64,000 nucleotides of DNA from positions 102,875-166,874 of the forward strand of contig NZ_JAFB01000015.1 of NCBI RefSeq assembly GCF_000519205.1, read 5' to 3'. Made by a program: the position numbers and the translations under genes. Shown piece after piece: positions 54,325 through 61,249 of this stretch (within the stretch, counting starts at the first letter, position 1; every line of letters starts with the position of its first letter). Origin of the DNA: Amycolatopsis taiwanensis DSM 45107 (lineage in GTDB: Bacteria; Actinomycetota; Actinomycetes; Mycobacteriales; Pseudonocardiaceae). The notes beneath the pieces were generated by a model that was not told the DNA's origin, made no database searches, and saw only the letters and a list, made by a program, of their open reading frames with translations.

Positions 54325-54384
54325 GCTCGGCGGTGGCGTGACGGCCACCGCCGAGCTTTCCGGTCCGGCTCGGCGGGTTTTTTT
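54325..54384 (+). terminator. Stem A:B and U-tract terminator B:C, unit 2
   Basis: Arms A (54325-54337) and B (54344-54356) form a perfect 13-base stem. Arm C GCTCGGCGG (54368-54376) pairs with CCGCCGAGC in B through nine bases and is followed by G and seven T (54378-54384): a textbook intrinsic terminator if A does not hold B. Confidence 0.8.
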
Positions 54385-54387
54385 GCG

Positions 54388-54407
54388 GCTCTCGTTGTTG
54401 AGCCGGG
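54388..54407 (+). promoter_or_regulatory. Leader hairpin, unit 3
   Basis: GCTCTCG (54388-54394) and CCGGGGC (54402-54408) form a version of the leader stem with a shifted right arm; less regular than in other units. Confidence 0.45.
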
Positions 54408-54444
54408 GCGCCCCGAAGATAAAAAACCCCGATGAGGAGTAATC

Positions 54445-54573
54445 ATGGATGATGTGTTCCGCGGTCTACGGCCCGCGTTTCCCGGCATGCGTCGTCGCCG
54501 CCGGCGGCGCCGTAGCTTCACCGACCTTCGATTCCGCCGCCGCCGTACCCTCGTCAGCATCAGAGTTCGGTAG
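54445..54573 (+). CDS. Arginine-rich peptide 3
   Basis: 42 residues, the shortest: MDDVFRGLRPAFPGM, eight Arg, SFTDLRF, four Arg, TLVSIRVR. Net charge about +14 (17 Arg, 3 Asp). The order of the acidic/Thr segment and the Arg block is reversed relative to peptides 1 and 2. Unit 3 follows the unit 2 terminator directly and has no operator of its own, so it may depend on read-through. Confidence 0.85.
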   Translation: MDDVFRGLRPAFPGMRRRRRRRRSFTDLRFRRRRTLVSIRVR

Positions 54574-54609
54574 TAAGCGCGGGAGCTGACGGCTCTTCTC
54601 GTTCGTAAG

Positions 54610-54660
54610 CTCGGCAGTGGCGTGGCGGCCACTGCCGAGTCTTTCTGTATCGACTTGGCA
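54610..54660 (+). terminator. Stem A:B and arm C, unit 3
   Basis: CTCGGCAGTGGC (54610-54621) pairs perfectly with GCCACTGCCGAG (54628-54639). Compared with units 1 and 2, a G-to-A change in A is matched by C-to-T in B. Arm C ACTTGGCA (54653-54660) changes with it and still pairs with TGCCGAGT of B through eight bases with one wobble, followed by AGGTTTTCC. Confidence 0.75.
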
Positions 54661-54755
54661 AGGTTTTCCTGAGTTCGGGTTCTGTAAAAGAAGCCCGCTG
54701 TGGCATCGGCTTCAGGCTGCACTGTCGAATCGATATTAACGCCACCACCGGTCAC

Positions 54756-54785
54756 GTGACGGAACGCTGATGCTGGATCCGCCAC
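54756..54785. promoter_or_regulatory. Operator-like inverted repeat, unit 4
   Basis: GTGACGGA, 14 bases, TCCGCCAC (one mismatch). The left arm also lies within a palindrome GTCACGTGAC (54751-54760). CACAAT at its right end is a possible -10. Confidence 0.6.
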
Positions 54786-54804
54786 AATTGGTATCGCAAT
54801 TGCG

Positions 54805-54826
54805 GCTCTCGTTGTTGAGCGGGGGT
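54805..54826 (+). promoter_or_regulatory. Leader hairpin, unit 4
   Basis: GCTCTCG pairs with CGGGGGT through G-T wobbles; loop TTGTTGAG. Confidence 0.55.
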
Positions 54827-54860
54827 GCCCCTAAAAACAAAAATCCGACGAGGAGTAACC

Positions 54861-54992
54861 ATGAGTGATATGTTCCGTGCTCTGACGCCCGCCTCTCCCA
54901 ACCGCCGCAGGCGGCGCCGCCATCATTCCCGCCGGGGCCGCCGTCGCCACGGCTTGAGCCTCGGCCTTGGTCTTGGTCGGCATCACAGGTAG
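54861..54992 (+). CDS. Arginine- and histidine-rich peptide 4
   Basis: 43 residues, the most divergent member: MSDMFRALTPASPN, six Arg, HHS, RRGRRRHG, then LSLGLGLGRHHR. It has 14 Arg, five His and one Asp, and a Gly-Leu repeat replaces the VSI(R) ending. Histidines suggest metal binding or pH sensitivity. AGGAG precedes ATG at the usual distance. Confidence 0.82.
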   Translation: MSDMFRALTPASPNRRRRRRHHSRRGRRRHGLSLGLGLGRHHR

Positions 54993-55026
54993 TCACCGCG
55001 GAGTTGAAGGCTTCTTCCGGTTCGTA

Positions 55027-55058
55027 GCTCGGCGGTGGTGTGGCGGCCGCCGTCGAGC
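55027..55058 (+). terminator. Stem A:B, unit 4
   Basis: GCTCGGCGGTGG pairs with CCGCCGTCGAGC through 12 bases including two wobbles. Arm C pairing is weak in this unit. Confidence 0.6.
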
Positions 55059-55225
55059 ATCCGAATCGACTGGGTGGGTGTTTCTTGGGGTTTTCTTGAG
55101 GTTCGAAGATCGTGCAGGTCGGAGATTGTGCAGATTCGTTTTGTAAGGAAACCTGCTAGGTGGTGAGTATTCACTCTACCGAGTTCATCGCGCGCCGGGC
55201 AGCAAGGCCGACCATCGGTTAGGGT

Positions 55226-55255
55226 GTGACGGAATGGTGACGATGGATCCGTCAT
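55226..55255. promoter_or_regulatory. Operator-like inverted repeat, unit 5
   Basis: GTGACGGA, 14 bases, TCCGTCAT (last base mismatched), just upstream of CATCAT and the constant GGGCATCGCAATTGCGG. Confidence 0.65.
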
Positions 55256-55274
55256 CATGGGCATCGCAATTGCG

Positions 55275-55296
55275 GCTCTCGTTGCTGAGCGGGGGC
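55275..55296 (+). promoter_or_regulatory. Leader hairpin, unit 5
   Basis: GCTCTCG pairs with CGGGGGC through two T-G wobbles; loop TTGCTGAG. Compared with unit 1, paired positions change but pairing is kept. Confidence 0.65.
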
Positions 55297-55335
55297 GCCC
55301 CTGAAAACAAACACCCCGATGAGGAGTAAGTAACT

Positions 55336-55476
55336 ATGAGTGATGTGTTCCGTGGTTTGACGCCCGCGTTTCCCCGTTGCGATGACGGCCGGCGTCGTCG
55401 TCGTAGCCGCACCGACCGTCGTCGTCGCCGTCGTCACTACAGCCGCACGCACGTGAGCTACACCGCCGAGGGCTAG
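55336..55476 (+). CDS. Arginine-rich peptide 5
   Basis: 46 residues: MSDVFRGLTPAFPRCDDG, five Arg, SRTD, six Arg, HYSRTHVSYTAEG. Net charge about +10 (15 Arg; four Asp, one Glu). One cysteine at residue 15. It differs from peptide 6 mainly in the last six residues, where it ends in AEG. Arg codons in the runs differ silently from peptide 6. Confidence 0.85.
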   Translation: MSDVFRGLTPAFPRCDDGRRRRRSRTDRRRRRRHYSRTHVSYTAEG

Positions 55477-55521
55477 TACGGTAATTACCACGGGAGCTGA
55501 AGGCTTCTTTTGGTGTTCGTA

Positions 55522-55553
55522 GGCTCGGCGGTGGCGTTGGCCACCGCCGAGCC
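55522..55553 (+). terminator. Stem A:B, unit 5
   Basis: GGCTCGGCGGTGGC pairs perfectly with GCCACCGCCGAGCC, 14 base pairs, four-base loop GTTG. Followed by TTCC; arm C is weak. Confidence 0.75.
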
Positions 55554-55639
55554 TTCCAGTTGTGTGCGCAAGGCAGATTCTTTTTGTGAGGAAACCTGGC
55601 TGAGTGGCGGCTAGTTCACTCTGCCGAGTTCACCCAAGT

Positions 55640-55669
55640 GTGACGGAATGGTGATGATGAATCCGTCAC
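55640..55669. promoter_or_regulatory. Operator-like inverted repeat, unit 6
   Basis: Perfect 8-base arms GTGACGGA and TCCGTCAC, 14 bases apart. The right arm overlaps CACTAT (55667-55672), a possible -10. The left arm would then cover the -35, as expected for a repressor site. Confidence 0.7.
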
Positions 55670-55688
55670 TATGGGCATCGCAATTGCG

Positions 55689-55709
55689 GCTCTGGTTGCT
55701 GAGCCGGGC
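55689..55709 (+). promoter_or_regulatory. Leader hairpin, unit 6
   Basis: GCTCTGG and CCGGGC pair with one bulged base; the right arm is one base shorter than in unit 5 and the stem is less regular. Confidence 0.5.
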
Positions 55710-55747
55710 GCCCCTGAAAACAAACACCCGATGAGGAGTAAGTAACT

Positions 55748-55888
55748 ATGAGTGATGTGTTCCGTGGTTTGACGCCCGCGTTTCCCCGTTGCGATGACGG
55801 CCGGCGTCGTCGTCGCAGCCGGACCGACCGTCGTCGTCGCCGTCGCCACTTCAGCCGGACCCATGTGAGCATCAGCATCAGCCGGTAG
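55748..55888 (+). CDS. Arginine-rich peptide 6
   Basis: 46 residues: MSDVFRGLTPAFPRCDDG, five Arg, SRTD, six Arg, HFSRTHVSISISR. Net charge about +12 (16 Arg, four Asp). Its VSISIS(R) end returns to the pattern of peptides 1 and 2. One cysteine at residue 15. The last intact member before the exporter genes. Confidence 0.85.
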   Translation: MSDVFRGLTPAFPRCDDGRRRRRSRTDRRRRRRHFSRTHVSISISR

Positions 55889-55924
55889 TCACCGCGGGAG
55901 CTGAAGGCTTCTTTTGGTTCGCGG

Positions 55925-55955
55925 GCTCGGCGGTGGGTGACGGCCGCCGCCGAGC
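55925..55955 (+). terminator. Stem A:B, unit 6
   Basis: GCTCGGCGGTGG pairs with CCGCCGCCGAGC (12 bases, one wobble). Arm C CTTGGCG (about 55968-55974) can pair with CGCCGAG of B through seven bases. Confidence 0.7.
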
Positions 55956-56092
55956 TCTCCAAATCGACTTGGCGATATTTCCTTGGAGTTCCGATTGTAC
56001 AGGATTTTTCCCTCGTGCAGGAAGGCTGTTGCGTGGTGATCACGCTACGCGGACTGCATCGCAGAACCGACACAACTCCGATCGTCAGTAAG

Positions 56093-56255
56093 GTGACGGA
56101 AGGCTGATGCTGGATCAGTCACGATGGGCATCACAATCGCGGCTCTCGTTGTTGAGTGGGAGCGCCTCCAAAGGTAAACGCCGGACGAGGAGCAATGCCG
56201 ACGGCTTCTTCTGGTTCGCAGGCTCTGCGGTGACGTGACCGCCGCCGGGCTTTCC
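56093..56255 (+). pseudogene. Unit 7, peptide gene deleted
   Basis: The operator (GTGACGGA-N14-TCAGTCAC, 56093-56122), leader hairpin (GCTCTCG/TGGGAGC, 56142-56163) and ribosome site (GACGAGGAGCA) are kept. The start codon ATG (56195-56197) is then joined directly to the sequence that follows the stop codon in other units, so only a 12-codon frame remains. The terminator is reduced to two short stems. The result is a promoter and leader feeding into the exporter operon. Confidence 0.75.
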
Positions 56256-56277
56256 AAATCGACTTGGCGAGGTTTTC

Positions 56278-58116
56278 TTGGGATTCTCGGTGCGCAGGTT
56301 CTTTCGTTTGTCGGAGAACGAATCCGAGCTGGTCGAGTCGGCGCCGCCGATGCGCGTGCGCGAGATATTCCGCCGGTTCTGGCCGTATGCCCGCAAGTAT
56401 CGACGTTGGTTGTTTGTGACCTTCGTCCTCCTGATGATCGCGCCGGCGCTGGACACGGTGGCGCTGTGGTTCTTCAAGATCCTCGTGGACCGGGTGCTGG
56501 TTCCCCGTGATTTCGGCATGTTCTTCGTGCTCGGCGCCGCATACGTCGTGCTCATGCTGGTCATGGCGGTCGTGGAGTTCGCGGACGCGTACCTGTCCAC
56601 CTGGGTGGCGGAACGGTTCCTGCTCGACCTGCGCACCCGGGTCTTCACGCATCTGCACGAATTGTCGGTGGGTTTCTTCGAGCGTCGCCGGATCGGGGAC
56701 GTACTGTCTCGGATGACCGGCGATGTCGCGGCGATCGAAGGCCTCGTCCTGTCCGGGGTGACCGAGGCGCTGTCCTACGTGTTCAAGATCGTCATGTTCA
56801 CCGGAGCGCTGTTCTTTATCAACGCCGAACTCGCCCTGCTCTCGCTGGTCGCGGTGCCCGCGTTCCTCGTCACCGCTCGCAAATTCTCCCGGATGATCAA
56901 GGCGGCGTCCCGGGCGAAACGGCAGCGGATGGGGTCGGTCACCGTGGTGGCCGAGCAGAGCCTGTCCAACGTCGCTCTCGTGCGCGCTTACGGTCAGGAG
57001 AAAGCCGAGGTGGAGCGGTTCCACCGCGAGAACTTCGGCAGTTTCGCCGCGGAAATGGCCAGCACCCGGTTGCGGGCACTGTTCTCCCCGCTGGTCGACT
57101 TCCTCGAACTCGCCGGTGTGCTGCTCGTCCTGGGCTTCGCCACCTGGGAGCTCGCCCATGGGCGGGTCAGCTTGGGCGGGTTGCTGGTGTTCCTCGGCTA
57201 CCTAAGCCAGCTCTACAGCCCGGTGCGCGGCTTCGGCGGACTGACCAACTCCATCTTCGCGGCCTCCGCCGGTGCCGAGCGCATCGTCGAACTGCTCGAT
57301 CAGAAGCCCACCGTGCGGGATCCCGAGCACCCTCGACCGCTAGATCGGGCCTGGGGAGTCGTCGTCTTCGACGACGTCACGTTCCGCTACCCCGAGGCCA
57401 GCAAGGACGCCCTGCGCGGGGTCAGCTTCGCGGCACTGCCCGGCCGAACGGTGGCGCTGGTCGGTCCGAGCGGGGCCGGGAAGACCACCATCGGAAAGCT
57501 GCTGTTGCGCTTCTACGACCCGGATGCCGGAAGGATCACCCTCGACGGCAACGACCTGCGGGACCTGTCGCAGGAGGCGTTGCGGCGCAACATCGCCGTC
57601 GTCATGCAGGAGACCCTCGTGCTCGACGGCACGGTTCGCGAGAACATCTTGTGGGGCAAGCCGGACGCCAGCGAGGAGGAACTCGTGGCGGCGGCACGGG
57701 CCGCGGACGCGCACGAGTTCATCATGGAACTCCCCCAGGGCTACGACACGAGGGTCGGTCAACGCGGACGGCTGCTGTCGGGAGGACAGCGCCAACGCGT
57801 CGCGATCGCCCGCGCCATGATCCGTGACGCTCCGATCCTGCTTCTCGACGAACCCACGGTCGGCCTCGATGCCGCCTCCAGCGAGCGCGTCCTCGCTCCA
57901 CTACGCCGGCTGATGGACGGTCGGACCACGATCGTGGTCTCCCATGACCTCCTCACCGTCCGCGACGCCGATCAGATCCTCATGCTCGACCACGGTGGCA
58001 TCAGCGAGTCCGGCACCCACGCCGAGCTGATCGCCCGTGATGGCGGCTACGCACGCCTCTTCCGGCTCCACGAACCCGATGCTGCCGAACCCGTACTGGA
58101 ACAGGAATCCGCATGA
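56278..58116 (+). CDS. ABC exporter (fused permease and ATPase)
   Basis: 612 residues, MsbA/LmrA-type half-transporter: six helices (about 45-330) and a nucleotide-binding domain with Walker A GPSGAGKTT (396-404), Q-loop VMQET, signature LSGGQ (500-504), Walker B ILLLDEP (Asp524, Glu525) and the switch His in VVSHDLL. It has no N-terminal peptidase domain, so any leader removal would need another enzyme. It should work as a homodimer. The start TTG 56278 has GAGG five bases upstream and lies in sequence homologous to the unit arm-C region; GTG 56290 is possible. It overlaps the kinase gene by ATGA. Confidence 0.92.
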   Translation: MGFSVRRFFRLSENESELVESAPPMRVREIFRRFWPYARKYRRWLFVTFVLLMIAPALDTVALWFFKILVDRVLVPRDFGMFFVLGAAYVVLMLVMAVVEFADAYLSTWVAERFLLDLRTRVFTHLHELSVGFFERRRIGDVLSRMTGDVAAIEGLVLSGVTEALSYVFKIVMFTGALFFINAELALLSLVAVPAFLVTARKFSRMIKAASRAKRQRMGSVTVVAEQSLSNVALVRAYGQEKAEVERFHRENFGSFAAEMASTRLRALFSPLVDFLELAGVLLVLGFATWELAHGRVSLGGLLVFLGYLSQLYSPVRGFGGLTNSIFAASAGAERIVELLDQKPTVRDPEHPRPLDRAWGVVVFDDVTFRYPEASKDALRGVSFAALPGRTVALVGPSGAGKTTIGKLLLRFYDPDAGRITLDGNDLRDLSQEALRRNIAVVMQETLVLDGTVRENILWGKPDASEEELVAAARAADAHEFIMELPQGYDTRVGQRGRLLSGGQRQRVAIARAMIRDAPILLLDEPTVGLDAASSERVLAPLRRLMDGRTTIVVSHDLLTVRDADQILMLDHGGISESGTHAELIARDGGYARLFRLHEPDAAEPVLEQESA

Positions 58117-59021
58117 CCAGCGTCGCCGAAACCGAGAAGCCCGAAACCGAGACGCCTGCGCCGTTCCAGCGTGGCGACGAGATCGCCCCCGGATACCGGG
58201 TCATCGAGCACATGCGCCGAGGCGCGGACCTGGACACCTACGACGCGTGGAGCGAGGCCCGCTACTGCCGGTGCTTCCTCAAAGCGCCGCGACCGGATCG
58301 GGTCGATGACACGTATACCATCCGCCGGATCCGGCTCGAAGCCAAGCTGCTGCTGTCGTTCACCCATCCGCATCTGGTTCGCGCTTACGAGTTCGTCGAA
58401 CCGGCGGACGACCACCCAGCCGTGCTGGTGCTCGAAACGCTGAGGGGTTCCACGCTCGACTACCTGATCGACACCGGCGGGCGCTTCGCCACCCGCGATC
58501 TGGCCTACCTGGGGCAGCACTTGTGCGCCGGGCTGCGCTACATGCACGACCAGGGTTACCTGCACCTCGATATCAAGCCCGGAAACATCATCGCCAACGA
58601 GGGCAGCGCCCGGATCATCGACCTGAGCCTCGCGAAACGCCCGGGACGCCACCGTGGCGGCAGCGGCACCCCGACGGCCATGGCACCGGAACAGATCCGA
58701 GGTGGCGTGCTGGGTCCAGCGGCCGACGTTTGGGGCGTTGGGCTCGTGCTGTACGAAGCGGCGACCGGTGTTCATCCCTTCGACGTCGAGGAAACGCCGG
58801 AGAAAGACAAGTCCGTGTCGGCCGAGGACGACGACCTGGATTACCCGCAGTTGGACGTCCGGGCGCCGTCCGTGCGAAAGGAGCGCCGCCTTCCGCGTTC
58901 GCTCGCCGACGTGATCGACCGTTGCCTGGAGCCCGACCCGGAACAGCGTCCGAGCCTGAGCGAGTTGACCGCGGTGCTGACCGACGTCACCGGCGACGAC
59001 CGGCCTCAGCCGTCCGCCTGA
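58113..59021 (+). CDS. Hanks-type protein kinase
   Basis: 302 residues, soluble, no membrane helix. Catalytic residues are present: Lys57 (CFLKAP), Glu76 (RLEAKLL), HLDIKPGN with Asp153 and Asn158, Asp170 in IIDLSLA (DFG reads DLS), APE at 191-193 and DVWGVG at 205-210. The Gly-rich loop is degenerate (MRRGADLDTYDA). Residues 222-262 form a charged insertion. It should phosphorylate Ser/Thr, which all the array peptides contain. ATG overlaps the exporter stop (ATGA), so the two are co-translated. Confidence 0.88.
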   Translation: MTSVAETEKPETETPAPFQRGDEIAPGYRVIEHMRRGADLDTYDAWSEARYCRCFLKAPRPDRVDDTYTIRRIRLEAKLLLSFTHPHLVRAYEFVEPADDHPAVLVLETLRGSTLDYLIDTGGRFATRDLAYLGQHLCAGLRYMHDQGYLHLDIKPGNIIANEGSARIIDLSLAKRPGRHRGGSGTPTAMAPEQIRGGVLGPAADVWGVGLVLYEAATGVHPFDVEETPEKDKSVSAEDDDLDYPQLDVRAPSVRKERRLPRSLADVIDRCLEPDPEQRPSLSELTAVLTDVTGDDRPQPSA

Positions 59022-59094
59022 CGGCCCGTGGCCGACCCGGCAATTCCGTCCTGGCGCCACGTCAAGACGGTGGTGATGCCATCATGTCCGCACC

Positions 59095-60603
59095 ATGCGA
59101 AACGGGTCTGGGGAAAAGACGACGCTGTTGCTCGCCGTGGTCGCATTGCTGGCCATCGTCAGCGCGTGCGGTCCGGGAGCGGCGGCCACGCCACGGGGGG
59201 ACATCGTCCAAACCCGGCAGGGGATGCTTCGCGGGGTCGTCGCGGGTGATCACCGCACGTTTTCCGGAATCCCTTACGCCGCACCGCCGGTGGGCGACCT
59301 GCGCTGGCGTGCGCCCGCGCCGCCGCCGGAGTGGGACGGCATACGGGACGCCACCCGGGCCGGCAGTTCGTGCGCCCAACCGGACGGGGGCGGTGGGCTG
59401 CTCGGCAGCGAGGACTGCTTGTACCTCAACGTGAACGCGCCGGCCGACACGAGCGTCCGGCGACCGGTCATGGTGTGGGTCCACGGCGGCGGCTTCGTTT
59501 CCGGCAACGGGAGCGACTACGACACGACACGTTTGGTCCAACAGGGCGTCGTCGTGGTCACGGTGAACTACCGGCTGGGGGCGCTGGGATTCCTGCTGGA
59601 CGGCGACGACCCGGCGGCCGGGGACTTCGGGCTGGCCGATCAGCAGGCTGCGCTGCGCTGGGTCCGGGACAACGTCGAGGCCTTCGGCGGAGACCCGCAG
59701 AACGTCACGTTGTTCGGCCAGTCCGCGGGTGCGTTCAGCGTGTGCACCCAGCTCGCTTCGCCGCAGGCGCACGGCTTGTTCCACAAGGCGATCATCCAAA
59801 GTGGACCCTGTGCGGACCTGGTCGTCACCGCTGAGGTGGCCCGCGATCGCGCCGCGCAGTGGGCGAGCACGCTCGGCTGCGCCGATATCGCCTGTCTGCG
59901 GTCGAAACCGGTGAGCGACGTGGTCGTCGTCGACCAGGAACAGGTGTCGACTCCGCTTGGCCGCCTGCGTGACATGCCCTGGGTACCGGTTGCCGGCACC
60001 GCCGTCCTCCCGGTGCAACCGATCGACGCGTTGCGGCAGGGCGCGGCCAAGGGGATTCCGGTCATTCAGGGCACCACGCGCGACGAGTTGCGCTCCTTCG
60101 TCGCCGACGAGTACGACAAGCGAGGAAACCCGCTGACGGCCGAGCAATACCCGCAGGTCGTGGGCCAGGTGTTCGGCGCTGACGCGCCCGCGGTGCTCGC
60201 CGAGTACCCGCTCGATCGCTACCCGAGCCCCGGCATCGCGCTGGCCACGTTGCTCACCGACTGGGGTGCGAAGGTCGGCTCCTGCGCGGCGCTGCAGACC
60301 GACGAGGTAGCCGGCCAGACCACCGACGTCTACGCCTACGAGTTCGCGCAGGATGACGGTCACCGTACGGACGGCTTCGACCTGGGCGCCGAGCACTCGG
60401 GTGAGCTGCCCTACCTGTTCGGTCCGGCGAATGCGCTTTCCGACAATCTGATCAAATTCTGGGTCACGTTCGCGAAGACCGGGAATCCGGGGTGGCCACG
60501 GTACTCCGGCGGGAAGGTGCTTTCCCTCGGCTTGGACCGGATCGGCGAGGTGGACTTCGCCGCCAACCATCACTGCGCGTTCTGGTCAGGCCGACCTGCT
60601 TGA
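59095..60603 (+). CDS. Type B carboxylesterase, lipoprotein
   Basis: 502 residues: signal peptide with lipobox IVSAC, then the carboxylesterase/cholinesterase fold with EDCLYLNV, VHGGGF oxyanion loop, catalytic Ser in FGQSAGA, and Glu and His later (TTRDELRSF; GAEHSGELPYLF). It is 73 bases after the kinase gene; whether it belongs to the same unit is unclear. No strong ribosome site for ATG 59095. Substrate unknown. Confidence 0.88.
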   Translation: MRNGSGEKTTLLLAVVALLAIVSACGPGAAATPRGDIVQTRQGMLRGVVAGDHRTFSGIPYAAPPVGDLRWRAPAPPPEWDGIRDATRAGSSCAQPDGGGGLLGSEDCLYLNVNAPADTSVRRPVMVWVHGGGFVSGNGSDYDTTRLVQQGVVVVTVNYRLGALGFLLDGDDPAAGDFGLADQQAALRWVRDNVEAFGGDPQNVTLFGQSAGAFSVCTQLASPQAHGLFHKAIIQSGPCADLVVTAEVARDRAAQWASTLGCADIACLRSKPVSDVVVVDQEQVSTPLGRLRDMPWVPVAGTAVLPVQPIDALRQGAAKGIPVIQGTTRDELRSFVADEYDKRGNPLTAEQYPQVVGQVFGADAPAVLAEYPLDRYPSPGIALATLLTDWGAKVGSCAALQTDEVAGQTTDVYAYEFAQDDGHRTDGFDLGAEHSGELPYLFGPANALSDNLIKFWVTFAKTGNPGWPRYSGGKVLSLGLDRIGEVDFAANHHCAFWSGRPA

Positions 60604-60688
60604 CCAGAACGCCGGCACGCGGCACAAGCGGGGAGCCGCTTGCGGTGGGTCGTCAAAAGGAGTTCAAAACAGTCCCTAGGCTTGCGGT

Positions 60689-61207
60689 ATGCCTCTGTTC
60701 TCCTTCGAGGGCGTGAGCCCGACCGTGCACCCGGATGCCTGGATCGCCCCCACCGCCACCCTCATCGGCGACGTCGTCGTCGAAAAGGACGTCTCGATCT
60801 GGTACGGCGCGGTGGTGCGCGCCGACTTCGGCAAGATCGTGATCCGGGAAGGTGCCAACATCCAGGACAACTCGGTGATCCACGTTGGCGACGGCGTGTG
60901 CGAGGTGGGCCGCAACGTAACCGTCGGGCACATGTGCCTGGTGCACGACTGCACGGTCGGTGAGCAGGCCCTGATCGGCAACGGGGCCACGGTGCTGGAC
61001 CAGGCGAAGATCGGGTCGCGCGCGCTGATCGCGGCCGGTGCCACGGTCGCTCCCAACGCGGAGGTGCCGGCCGAGGTGATCGCGCTGGGCAACCCGGCGA
61101 AGAAGTTCGTGCCGCTCAGCGACTCCGCTCGCGCCTGGATCGACCACAACGCCGAGATCTACCAGCAGCTCGCCCGGCGCCACCGGGATGGCACAAAGCC
61201 CGTGTAA
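60689..61207 (+). CDS. Gamma-type carbonic anhydrase family protein
   Basis: 172 residues forming a left-handed beta-helix (hexapeptide repeats such as VGRNVTVGHMCLVHDCTVGEQALIGNGATV). Three metal-binding histidines fit VIHVG, VGHM and LVHD. The family includes Cam-type anhydrases and proteins of unknown activity. A C-terminal helix completes the usual length. Confidence 0.9.
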   Translation: MPLFSFEGVSPTVHPDAWIAPTATLIGDVVVEKDVSIWYGAVVRADFGKIVIREGANIQDNSVIHVGDGVCEVGRNVTVGHMCLVHDCTVGEQALIGNGATVLDQAKIGSRALIAAGATVAPNAEVPAEVIALGNPAKKFVPLSDSARAWIDHNAEIYQQLARRHRDGTKPV

Positions 61208-61249
61208 CGCGTTGACTCTCCAGTAACTGGAGTTCCTAGCGTCTTCCGG

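Larger units (their letters stand above)
53640..56277 (+). repeat. Array of seven arginine-rich-peptide units
   Basis: Seven tandem units spaced 299-475 bases apart. Each has, in order: an upstream block (operator in units 4-7), the constant string CAATTG then a leader hairpin, an A-rich stretch, GATGAGGAGTAA, the peptide gene, a conserved GGGAGCTGA-GGCTTCTTCTGG stretch and a strong stem. Units 1-6 have intact peptide genes; unit 7 has lost its gene. The spacers differ, so duplication is old enough for drift. The array ends where the ABC exporter begins. Confidence 0.9.

Noticed and set aside
53505..56257. Minus-strand Arg-rich frames of 75-177 codons recurring across the peptide array
   Set aside because: They repeat only because the DNA repeats, differ in length and start between units, and have no ribosome sites, whereas the plus-strand genes have AGGAG at a fixed distance in every unit.
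53640..56277. Array as a CRISPR or as a lanthipeptide cluster
   Set aside because: Units are about 300-475 bases with coding content and no spacers. The kinase lacks lyase and cyclase domains, the exporter lacks a peptidase domain, and the peptides have at most one cysteine.
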